From assembly GCF_003633755.1 (NCBI RefSeq), contig NZ_RBIL01000001.1:2465426-2529425 (forward strand): a DNA stretch of 64,000 bases, written 5' to 3'. This DNA is from Solirubrobacter pauli. GTDB taxonomy: Bacteria; Actinomycetota; Thermoleophilia; Solirubrobacterales; Solirubrobacteraceae. Of this stretch, positions 26,399-33,865 are shown one piece after another; the first letter of the stretch is position 1; every line of letters starts with the position of its first letter. Made by a program: the position numbers and the translations under genes. A model generated the notes under the pieces. That model saw only the letters and a list, made by a program, of their open reading frames with translations, did not search any database and had not been told where the DNA came from.

Positions 26399-27655
26399 AT
26401 GTCCGCGCGCGATGACGAGGTCCAAGCCCTCGTCGAGCAGCTGAGCGCGCAGCTCGATCGCTCGGTCCTCGTCGACGACGCCAGCCTCCGCCTGCTGGCC
26501 TACAGCCCGACGCTCGGCAGCGAGGACGAGGTGCGCAAGACCGCGATCCTCACGCGTGAGACCCCGCGCGTGATCCGCGACCTGCACTTCGCCCAGGGCA
26601 TCGCCAACGCGACGCAGCCGGTGCGCACGGCGCCGCGGCCGGACATCGGCCTCGAGTCCCGCGTGTGCGTGCCGATCCGCTGCCAGGGCGCGCTGTTCGG
26701 CTACCTGTGGCTGATCGACGCCGACCAGTCGCTGACCGACGCGGACTGCCAGGCGGCGGAGCTGACCGCGGCGGAGATCGGCACCGCCATGTACCGGCGC
26801 GACGAGCTCGAGCGCCCGCAGCGCGAGCACGAGCTCAAGCTGCTGGAGGCGCTGCTCGGCCCGGACCCGGCCGAGCGTGAGGAGGCCGCGCACGAGCTGT
26901 CGGCCCAGGAGCTGCTGATCGCCGGTGCGCACGTCGCCGTCCTCGCGATGCGTCCGTGGCGCGGCGGCGGGACTGAGCACGAGGCGGAGCTGCCGACCTC
27001 CGAGCGCGCCCGCCTGGGGCTCGCGCTCGACCAGTTCCGGCGCGCGCTCCCGCGGCGCCAGTCGCTCAGCCTGGTGCACGGCGACCACGGCGTGATGCTC
27101 GTCGCGCTCGACGGCCGGCACGGCACGCTCGACGAGCTCGCCGCCCGCGCGCAGGACGCGCTCGACCAGGCGTTCGCCGACCTGCCGGTGCGGATCGCGC
27201 TCGGCTACAGCGGTCAGCACGAGCACTTGCGGGACGCCAACCGTGCGCATGAGCACGCGCGTCTCTCATTAAGGGTCGCGGGCGCCTTGCCCGAGCACGG
27301 CACACCTGCTGGTTGGGATGACCTCGGGGCGTACCGGCTGCTCGCCCGCGCGGCCGAGACGGCGCACGCGCGCGAGCTCATCCACCCGGGGCTGCCGAAG
27401 CTGTTCGCGCTGCAGAGCAAGGAGTCGCTCGTGCAGACGCTCGAGGCGTATCTGGACAACGGCTGCGACACCAAACTCACCGCAGAAGCGCTGTTTTTGC
27501 ACCGCGCGTCGCTGTACTACCGGCTGCAGCGGATCGAGGCGATCACGGGCACCTCGCTCAAGAGCGGGGCGGACCGCCTCGCCCTGCACTCGGGGCTCAA
27601 GCTGGCACGGCTCGTCGGCACGCATCCCGCGTTGAGACGCACCCACGGCGACTAG
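26399..27655 (+). CDS. PucR/CdaR-type transcriptional regulator with GAF-like sensor
   Basis: A 418-residue regulator. Residues ~20-140 look like a GAF-type ligand domain (RSVLVDDASLRLLAYSPT, ESRVCVPIRCQGALFGYLWL). The C-terminal PucR helix-turn-helix is EAYLDNGCDTKLTAEALFLHRASLYYRLQRIEAITG. PucR proteins generally activate amino-acid, purine or sugar-acid catabolic genes in response to the substrate; known relatives include proline dehydrogenase activators. It lies between the hydroxyproline epimerase and the oligopeptide importer, so it may link peptide uptake to hydroxyproline use. There is no Shine-Dalgarno sequence and a -10-like hexamer is eight bases from the ATG. Confidence 0.9.
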   Translation: MSARDDEVQALVEQLSAQLDRSVLVDDASLRLLAYSPTLGSEDEVRKTAILTRETPRVIRDLHFAQGIANATQPVRTAPRPDIGLESRVCVPIRCQGALFGYLWLIDADQSLTDADCQAAELTAAEIGTAMYRRDELERPQREHELKLLEALLGPDPAEREEAAHELSAQELLIAGAHVAVLAMRPWRGGGTEHEAELPTSERARLGLALDQFRRALPRRQSLSLVHGDHGVMLVALDGRHGTLDELAARAQDALDQAFADLPVRIALGYSGQHEHLRDANRAHEHARLSLRVAGALPEHGTPAGWDDLGAYRLLARAAETAHARELIHPGLPKLFALQSKESLVQTLEAYLDNGCDTKLTAEALFLHRASLYYRLQRIEAITGTSLKSGADRLALHSGLKLARLVGTHPALRRTHGD

Positions 27656-27693
27656 CCACGGTTGCGACGTTGGTTTACGCTGCCGCGCTGCGG

Positions 27694-27701
27694 TTTCGAC
27701 A
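27694..27701 (+). promoter_or_regulatory. TTTCGACA motif upstream of the oligopeptide importer
   Basis: TTTCGACA occurs about 90 bases before the binding-protein gene. The same eight bases, inverted, are upstream of the DAO-type gene (45437-45444), and TTCGACA is upstream of the FAD/[2Fe-2S] gene (40013-40019). It is a candidate shared operator. Confidence 0.3.
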
Positions 27702-27789
27702 CATGCACGACGAGCCGCTCCCCGCCCGTCCACTAAGTTGAGGGACGGACGGAGGACGAACCCGTGCCCATTGGAGGGGGGCGGAGACT

Positions 27790-29397
27790 ATGAGCGCATA
27801 TCGATTGGCCGTTTTCGGCTGTACTGCGTTGCTCGCGGTTGGTGCCGCAGCGTGCGGTGACAGCTCGGATGACGACGGCGGCAACACCACCAGCGGGGGC
27901 AGCACCCCCGAGGCTTCGGCGGGCGTTGCCGACACGGTGATCCTCGGCTCGACCGACAAGGTCGTGGCCCTGGACCCGGTCGGTGCGTACGACCTCGGCT
28001 CGCAGCAGCTGATCGGCAACATCTACCAGAACCTGCTCTCGGTTCCGGCGGGCGGCAACAAGCCCGAGCCCGATGCAGCCGAGTCCTGCGAGTTCACGGA
28101 CCCGAAGACGTACGTCTGCAAGCTCAAGCCGGACCTGAAGTTCTCGAGTGGCGACCCGCTCACCTCGGAGGACGTCAAGTTCTCCCTGGACCGCATGGTC
28201 AAGATCGCGGACCCGACCGGTCCGTTCACGCTGCTCGGCTCGCTCGACAGCGTCGAGGCGACCGATCCGATGACCGTGACGATGAAGCTCAAGAAGGCCG
28301 ACGCGACCTTCCCCTTCATCCTCACGCACAACGTCGCGGCGATCGTCCCGAACGAGGTCTACTCGGCTGACGCGAAGCAGCCGGACGACAAGATCGTCGG
28401 CTCGGGCCCGTACAAGCTGGACAAGTACACCCCGAACCAGCAGGCCGTGTTCTCCATCAACCCGGAGTACAACGGCCCGAACAAGGGCAAGACCCCGAAC
28501 TTCATCGTCCAGTACTTCGAGCAGGCCTCGGCCCTCAAGCTGGCGATCGAGCAGGGCGAGGTCGACATCGCGTACCGCAGCCTCTCCCCGACCGACCTCG
28601 AGGCGCTCCGCAACGGCGGCAACGGCGTCAAGGTCGTCGACGGCGCCGGCACCGAGATCCGCTACATCACGTTCAACGTGAAGAAGAAGCCGGTCGACGA
28701 CGTGGCCGTCCGCAAGGCGATCGCCCAGGTCATCGACCGCGAGGCGATCACCACGAACGTCTACAAGGGCACGGCGACCCCGCTGTACTCGACCGTCCCG
28801 TCCGCCTTCCCGGGCGCCAAGCCGGCGTTCCAGGAGGCCTTCGGCGATCCGGACCCGGCGAAGGCGAAGGCCATCCTCGAGGAGGCCGGCGTCTCGACCC
28901 CGGTCACGCTCGACGGCTGGTACACGCCGACCCACTACGGCCCGGTCGAGGCTGACCTGTGGAACGAGCTCAAGCGTCAGCTCGAGGGCTCGGGCCTCTT
29001 CAAGGTCTCCCTGGACTCCACTGAGTGGGACCAGTACAAGTCGGAGGCCTTCGAGAAGGGCACGTACTACTTCTACGGCCTCGGCTGGTTCCCGGACTTC
29101 CCGGACGCCGACAACTACCTGTCGCCGTTCATGCGTGACGGTGGCTTCTTCCAGAACGGCTACTCCAACAAGGAGGTCAACGACCTCCTCGACGAGGAGC
29201 TCGCCACGGACGACGCTGCCAAGCGCGAAGAGGCGTTCGGCAAGATCCAGGACATCGAGGCCAAGGACGTGCCGCTGATCCCGCTGTGGGAGGGCAAGCA
29301 GGTCGCCGCCGTGCGCGAGGGTGTGGAGGGCGTCGAGACGACGTTCGACCCCGCCTTCCAGTTCCGCTTCTGGGTCGTCTCCAAGAAGGCCGACTAG
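27790..29397 (+). CDS. Oligopeptide ABC transporter substrate-binding lipoprotein
   Basis: A 535-residue family 5 solute-binding protein. The lipoprotein signal peptide ends at the lipobox AVGAAAC22, followed by an acidic/Gly-Ser linker. Family motifs include FSSGDPLTSEDVKFSLDRM and the C-terminal DVPLIPLWEGKQVAAV. A GGAGGGG ribosome site precedes the ATG. It captures peptides outside the membrane and delivers them to the permeases encoded directly downstream. The gene heads a five-gene operon. Given the proteases and hydroxyproline genes around it, proline-rich peptides are plausible ligands, but nothing in the pocket can be read to prove it. Confidence 0.95.
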   Translation: MSAYRLAVFGCTALLAVGAAACGDSSDDDGGNTTSGGSTPEASAGVADTVILGSTDKVVALDPVGAYDLGSQQLIGNIYQNLLSVPAGGNKPEPDAAESCEFTDPKTYVCKLKPDLKFSSGDPLTSEDVKFSLDRMVKIADPTGPFTLLGSLDSVEATDPMTVTMKLKKADATFPFILTHNVAAIVPNEVYSADAKQPDDKIVGSGPYKLDKYTPNQQAVFSINPEYNGPNKGKTPNFIVQYFEQASALKLAIEQGEVDIAYRSLSPTDLEALRNGGNGVKVVDGAGTEIRYITFNVKKKPVDDVAVRKAIAQVIDREAITTNVYKGTATPLYSTVPSAFPGAKPAFQEAFGDPDPAKAKAILEEAGVSTPVTLDGWYTPTHYGPVEADLWNELKRQLEGSGLFKVSLDSTEWDQYKSEAFEKGTYYFYGLGWFPDFPDADNYLSPFMRDGGFFQNGYSNKEVNDLLDEELATDDAAKREEAFGKIQDIEAKDVPLIPLWEGKQVAAVREGVEGVETTFDPAFQFRFWVVSKKAD

Positions 29398-29401
29398 CAA
29401 C

Positions 29402-30427
29402 ATGAGCCGTGCCGGATCGCTACGGGGCTACGTCCTCGTCCGGATCGCGCTGATGATCCCCATGGTCTGGGTGCTTCTGACCGTGGTGTTCCTGATGATG
29501 CGCGTGGCCCCGGGCAGTCCGGTGTCGGCCACCCTGGGCGGCAAGCTCTCCCCTGCGGAGATCGCCGAGCGCGAAGCGGCGCTCGGGTTTGACCGCCCGT
29601 TGATCGTGCAGTACCTCGACTACCTGTGGGACGCCGTCCGCTTCCAGTTCGGCACCACGGTCACCGACGGGCAGACGATCGGCTCGCTGATCGTCGAGAA
29701 CGGCGGTGCGACGTTGACGTTGACGGTCGCGGCCCTCCTCGTCGCGATCGTCTTCGGCCTCCCGCTCGGCCTGATCGCCGGGCGCTACCGGGAGACGATC
29801 CCGGACGCCTTCATCCGCGTGTTCGCCATCCTCGGCTACGCGGCGCCGCCGTTCTTCGTCGGCCTGCTCGCGCAGCTGCTGTTCGCGAAGAACCTGGACT
29901 GGCTCCCGGCCTCCAAGATGGCCTCGCCGATCACGCAGGCGACGGCGGAGGTGCATACCCACATCCTCATCATCGACCTGGCGATAGACGGCAACTGGGA
30001 CGGGGTGTGGGACGTGATCCTGCACTTGATACTCCCGGCCACGACGCTCGGCCTGCTGGTCATGGGCGTCTTCATCCGCCTCGTGCGCGTCAACGTCGGG
30101 CAGGCGCTTGGCGGCGACTACGTCGAGGCGGCCCGCGCCCGCGGCGTGGGTGAGCGCCGCGTGGTCTCGCGCCACGCGTTCCGCAACGCGCTCGTCCCGG
30201 TCGTCACCGTCATGGGCCTGCAGGCGGCGCTGCTGCTCGGCGGCGCGGTGCTGACCGAGCAGACCTTCAGCTGGCCCGGGCTCGGCACCCGATTGCTCCA
30301 GTACCTGAACAGCCGCGACTACATCGGCGTCCAGGGCCTGATCACGTTCTTCGCGCTGATCGTCGTGTTCATCTCGCTGATCATCGACATCGTCAACGCG
30401 CTCATCGACCCGCGCGTGAGGTACTAG
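29402..30427 (+). CDS. Oligopeptide ABC transporter permease, OppB/DppB type
   Basis: A 341-residue membrane protein with six helices. The family start (GYVLVRIALMIPMVWVLLTVVFLMM without quoting further) is a long first helix; the EAA loop for ATPase contact is DYVEAARARGVGERRV. It includes a longer than usual loop with VHTHILIIDLAIDGNWDG between helices. The ATG follows the binding-protein gene by four bases. It forms the channel with the OppC-type permease. Confidence 0.94.
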   Translation: MSRAGSLRGYVLVRIALMIPMVWVLLTVVFLMMRVAPGSPVSATLGGKLSPAEIAEREAALGFDRPLIVQYLDYLWDAVRFQFGTTVTDGQTIGSLIVENGGATLTLTVAALLVAIVFGLPLGLIAGRYRETIPDAFIRVFAILGYAAPPFFVGLLAQLLFAKNLDWLPASKMASPITQATAEVHTHILIIDLAIDGNWDGVWDVILHLILPATTLGLLVMGVFIRLVRVNVGQALGGDYVEAARARGVGERRVVSRHAFRNALVPVVTVMGLQAALLLGGAVLTEQTFSWPGLGTRLLQYLNSRDYIGVQGLITFFALIVVFISLIIDIVNALIDPRVRY

Positions 30428-30430
30428 GCG

Positions 30431-31462
30431 ATGACCGCGACCACGACCGTCACCGGCACGCCGGACAAGCCCCCGATCGCCGAGCCGCCCAAGCGGCGCG
30501 GCGGCATCCTCAGCAAGATCTGGGCGCCGTTCAAGCAGTCCCACGGCATCCAGCGCTTCATGCTGGTCACGGGCACCGTCGTGTCCCTGCTGTTCATCTT
30601 CATGGCGATCTTCGCGCCGCTGATCGCCCCCTTCAGCTTCGACACCTACCAGGACAACGGCGTTCGCTTCCCGACGCAGGGCGAGCCGAGCGACGTCAAC
30701 CCGTGGGGCACCACGGTGCAGGGCTTCGACGTGATGTCGCGCACCATCTGGGGCGCGCGCACGGCGCTCGAGGTCGTCCTCCTGGCCGTGATCTTCTCCC
30801 TCGCCATCGGCGTGCCGCTCGGGCTCATCTCGGGCTATGTCGGCGGCTGGGTGGACCGCATCCTCGTCCTGATCATGGACGCGCTCTTCGCGTTCCCGTA
30901 CCTGCTGCTCGCGATCGTCGCGGCGTTCCTGCTGACGAACACGATCGACAGCGGCATCGTCGTGACCGCGATCGCCATCACCGTGGTCTACGTGCCGCAG
31001 TACTTCAGAGTGGTACGAGCATCCACGCTCTCGGCAAGAGAGGCGACCTACATCGAGGCGGCGCGCGCGATGGGCGCGCGGCCGCGGACGATCATCAGCA
31101 AGTACCTGTTCGGCAACGTCATCCAGAGCGTGCCGGTGATCGCGACGCTGAACGCGGCGGACGCGATCCTGACGCTCGCGGGCCTCGGGTTCCTGGGTCT
31201 GGGAATCCAGCCTGACGAGGCGGCCGAGTGGGGGTACGACCTGCAGCGTGCGATCGCCGATGCCGGTGCCGGCATCTGGTGGACGGCGCTGTTCCCTGGG
31301 CTCGGCATCGTGCTCGCCGTGACCGCCCTGACGTTGGTTGGAGAAGGTTTGAACGACGTGCTCAACCCGACGCTGCGCCGCCGCCGCGTCAAGAAGCCGA
31401 TCATCTCGTCGAGCGCCGTGGGCCCCGCCTCCGCGCCCGAGGTCGAGTCGGAGGTGGGCTGA
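30431..31462 (+). CDS. Oligopeptide ABC transporter permease, OppC/DppC type
   Basis: A 343-residue permease with a cytoplasmic N-terminus, a first membrane helix at about residue 45, then the transport domain with five more helices. Its contact loop is TYIEAARAMGARPRTI. The extracytoplasmic segment after helix 1 contains HPWGT-like NPWGTTVQGFDVMSR, characteristic of OppC. It begins three bases after the OppB-type gene. The C-terminal tail is Arg/Lys-rich and then Ser/Ala-rich. Confidence 0.94.
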   Translation: MTATTTVTGTPDKPPIAEPPKRRGGILSKIWAPFKQSHGIQRFMLVTGTVVSLLFIFMAIFAPLIAPFSFDTYQDNGVRFPTQGEPSDVNPWGTTVQGFDVMSRTIWGARTALEVVLLAVIFSLAIGVPLGLISGYVGGWVDRILVLIMDALFAFPYLLLAIVAAFLLTNTIDSGIVVTAIAITVVYVPQYFRVVRASTLSAREATYIEAARAMGARPRTIISKYLFGNVIQSVPVIATLNAADAILTLAGLGFLGLGIQPDEAAEWGYDLQRAIADAGAGIWWTALFPGLGIVLAVTALTLVGEGLNDVLNPTLRRRRVKKPIISSSAVGPASAPEVESEVG

Positions 31463-31463
31463 G

Positions 31464-32486
31464 ATGGCCGATCCCGTCCTGTCCCTGCGTGACCTGCGCA
31501 TCTGGTACGGGGCCGAGCGCGGCGCCGTGCGCGCCGTCGACGGCGTGTCGCTGGACCTGATGCCCGGTGAGACGGTCGGCCTCGTGGGCGAGTCGGGCTG
31601 TGGCAAGTCCACGCTCGGCCGCGGCGTGATCGGCCTGCTCCCGGCGGGCGCGGGCCACGCCGGCGAGGTCTCCTACAAGGGCCGCAACATCCTGGACCTC
31701 AAGCCCAAGCAGCTGCGCTCGATGCGCGGCCCGGACCTGGGGATGATCTTCCAGGAGCCGATGACGCGGCTGAACCCGCTGATGCGGATCTCCGACCACT
31801 TCGAAGAGGTCCTGCGCATCCACGAGCCCAAGCTGGGCAAGAAGGAGACGCGCAACCGCGCGATGGAGGCGCTGCGCGGCATGGGCATCCCGCCCACGCG
31901 CTACAAGCAGTATCCGCACGAGTTCTCGGGCGGCATGCGCCAGCGGATCATGATCGCCCTCGCGCTCGTGCTGCGTCCGGCGGTGGTCGTGGCCGATGAG
32001 CCGACGACCGCGCTGGACGTGCTCGTCGAGGCGCAGATCCTGCGCATCCTCGCCGACCTGCGGCGCAACTTCGACACGGCGCTGCTGCTGATCACCCACA
32101 ACCTGGGGATCGTCGCCGAGGCGTGCGACCGCGTGGCCGTGATGTACGCGGGCCGCGTCGTCGAGCAGGGCCCGGCGTACGACATCACGACCAACCCGTC
32201 GCACCCGTACTCGCGCGAGCTGCTGCGCTCGACGATCTCGCTGTCGACGACGTCGCTGCACTCGATCCCGGGCGCGCCGCCGGACCTCGTGTCCCCGCCG
32301 CCGGCCTGCCGCTTCCACCCGCGCTGCCCGGACGCGATGCAGGTGTGCGCCCAGCAGTGGCCGCCGACCGAGGCGACGAGCCCGGGCCGGCGCTCGGAGT
32401 GCTGGCTGCACGCCAAGGACCGGATCCCCGCGGGGCAGGACGCTCCGCTCGAGCGCGAGGCGCTGGCCGCCGCGGAGGAAGCATGA
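31464..32486 (+). CDS. Oligopeptide ABC transporter ATPase, OppD type
   Basis: A 340-residue ATPase with Walker [11 protein letters not shown]-loop IFQEPMTRLNP, signature FSGGMRQR, Walker B VVVADEPTTALD, switch LLITHNLGIV and the C-terminal CRFHPRCPDAM peptide-transporter domain. It starts one base after the OppC-type stop and overlaps the OppF-type gene by four bases, giving one translation unit. Confidence 0.95.
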   Translation: MADPVLSLRDLRIWYGAERGAVRAVDGVSLDLMPGETVGLVGESGCGKSTLGRGVIGLLPAGAGHAGEVSYKGRNILDLKPKQLRSMRGPDLGMIFQEPMTRLNPLMRISDHFEEVLRIHEPKLGKKETRNRAMEALRGMGIPPTRYKQYPHEFSGGMRQRIMIALALVLRPAVVVADEPTTALDVLVEAQILRILADLRRNFDTALLLITHNLGIVAEACDRVAVMYAGRVVEQGPAYDITTNPSHPYSRELLRSTISLSTTSLHSIPGAPPDLVSPPPACRFHPRCPDAMQVCAQQWPPTEATSPGRRSECWLHAKDRIPAGQDAPLEREALAAAEEA

Positions 32487-33763
32487 GCGCTCCCGTCGCC
32501 ACCAAGAACCTGATCGAGGTCCGTGACCTCGAGGTGCACTTCGGCATCGCCTCGTCGTTCAAGTCGCGGCTGACCGGCCGCGGCGGCGCGACGGTGAAGG
32601 CCGTCGACGGCGTCTCGTTCGACCTGCAGGAGGGCGAGGTCCTCGGCCTGGTCGGCGAGTCCGGCTCCGGCAAGACCACGCTCGGCCGCGCGCTGCTCGG
32701 CCTCGTCCGGCCGACCGCCGGCAGCGTCAAGCTGCGCGGCGAGGAGCTCGTCGGCCTCCCGGAGCGCGAGCTGCGCCCCAAGCGCCGGCACCTGCAGATG
32801 GTCTTCCAGGACCCGCACGCGTCGCTGAACCCCGGCATGCGGCTGCAGACCGCGCTTGCGCATCCGCTGCAGATCCACAAGCTCACCAAGGGCGACGCGG
32901 AGACCGAGGCCCGTGTCCGCGAGACGCTGGAGCTCGTCGGCCTCTCGCCGACCGAGCGCTTCGCGGAGAGCTTCCCGAGCGACCTGTCGGGCGGCCAGAA
33001 GCAGCGCGCCGCCATCGCGCGGGCGATCATCACCAGCCCCGACCTCGTCGTCGCCGACGAGCCGGTCTCGATGCTCGACATGTCGGTCCGGGCGAAGATC
33101 CTCGACCTGATGATCGACCTCAAGCAGCGGATGGGCCTGACGTACGTGTACGTCACCCACGACCTCGCCTCGGCGAAGTTCTTCTGCGACCGCGTGGCGA
33201 TCATGTACCTCGGCCGGATCGTCGAGATCGGGACCGTCGACGAGATCTTCGACGACCCGAAGCACCCGTACACGCAGGCGCTGATCCGCGCGATCCCGGA
33301 GCCCAACCCGGACAAGGCGCTCCCGCGCGACCTGCCGCGCGGCGAGATCCCCGACGCGGCGCGTCCGCCACTCGGCTGCTCGTTCCACCCGCGCTGCCCG
33401 AAGGCGTTCGAGATCTGCGGCTGGGAGTCGCGCGACCTGCGGGCGATCCTCGAGGAGCGCTGGGTGCAGGGCGGCGAGGACCTCTACAACGCCGAGCGCC
33501 CGCTCGTCGGCGACCTCGAGAAGCTCAACGTCGGCGACCACGACGCGTTCGTCCCCGCCGGCTCGGGCAAGGACCCGGGCACGCTGCTCGCGACGCTCGA
33601 GAAGATCCGCGACGAAGAGCCCGACGAGCCGCTGTGGAAGGGCGTCAAGGCGATGAGCGCGGAGGCGCACGGCGTGCGCGTCACGTTCGAGCCGGGCATC
33701 GACCCGCCGCTCTACGAGACGACCGGCTCCCGCGCCGCCTGCCTGCTCTACAAGCCCGATTAG
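32483..33763 (+). CDS. Oligopeptide ABC transporter ATPase, OppF type, extended C-terminus
   Basis: A 426-residue ATPase, about 100 longer than usual OppF. Core motifs: Walker A GESGSGKTT, Q-loop FQDPHASLNPG, signature LSGGQKQR, Walker B VVADEPVSMLD, switch YVTHDLASA and [15 protein letters not shown]. After that domain ~125 further residues continue with normal codon use (RDLRAILEERWVQGGEDLY, VKAMSAEAHGVRVTFEPG), a region I do not recognise. It completes the importer operon. The chosen ATG overlaps the OppD stop; frames open further upstream are inside oppD. Confidence 0.93.
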   Translation: MSAPVATKNLIEVRDLEVHFGIASSFKSRLTGRGGATVKAVDGVSFDLQEGEVLGLVGESGSGKTTLGRALLGLVRPTAGSVKLRGEELVGLPERELRPKRRHLQMVFQDPHASLNPGMRLQTALAHPLQIHKLTKGDAETEARVRETLELVGLSPTERFAESFPSDLSGGQKQRAAIARAIITSPDLVVADEPVSMLDMSVRAKILDLMIDLKQRMGLTYVYVTHDLASAKFFCDRVAIMYLGRIVEIGTVDEIFDDPKHPYTQALIRAIPEPNPDKALPRDLPRGEIPDAARPPLGCSFHPRCPKAFEICGWESRDLRAILEERWVQGGEDLYNAERPLVGDLEKLNVGDHDAFVPAGSGKDPGTLLATLEKIRDEEPDEPLWKGVKAMSAEAHGVRVTFEPGIDPPLYETTGSRAACLLYKPD

Positions 33764-33794
33764 ACACAAGTCGGACCGCTCCGTCCAGGTTTCT

Positions 33795-33804
33795 GGCAGC
33801 TGCC
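33795..33804. promoter_or_regulatory. Palindrome before the M6 protease gene
   Basis: Perfect ten-base palindrome GGCAGCTGCC, about 60 bases before the GTG of the protease gene and 40 bases before its likely -10 (TACGTT, 33843-33848). Could be an operator or part of a weak terminator for the importer operon. Confidence 0.3.
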
Positions 33805-33865
33805 GGACGACAGGACGGGGCGGGTCCGCGAGGCTTCTCCGGTACGTTCACGCAAGGAGGGGTCT

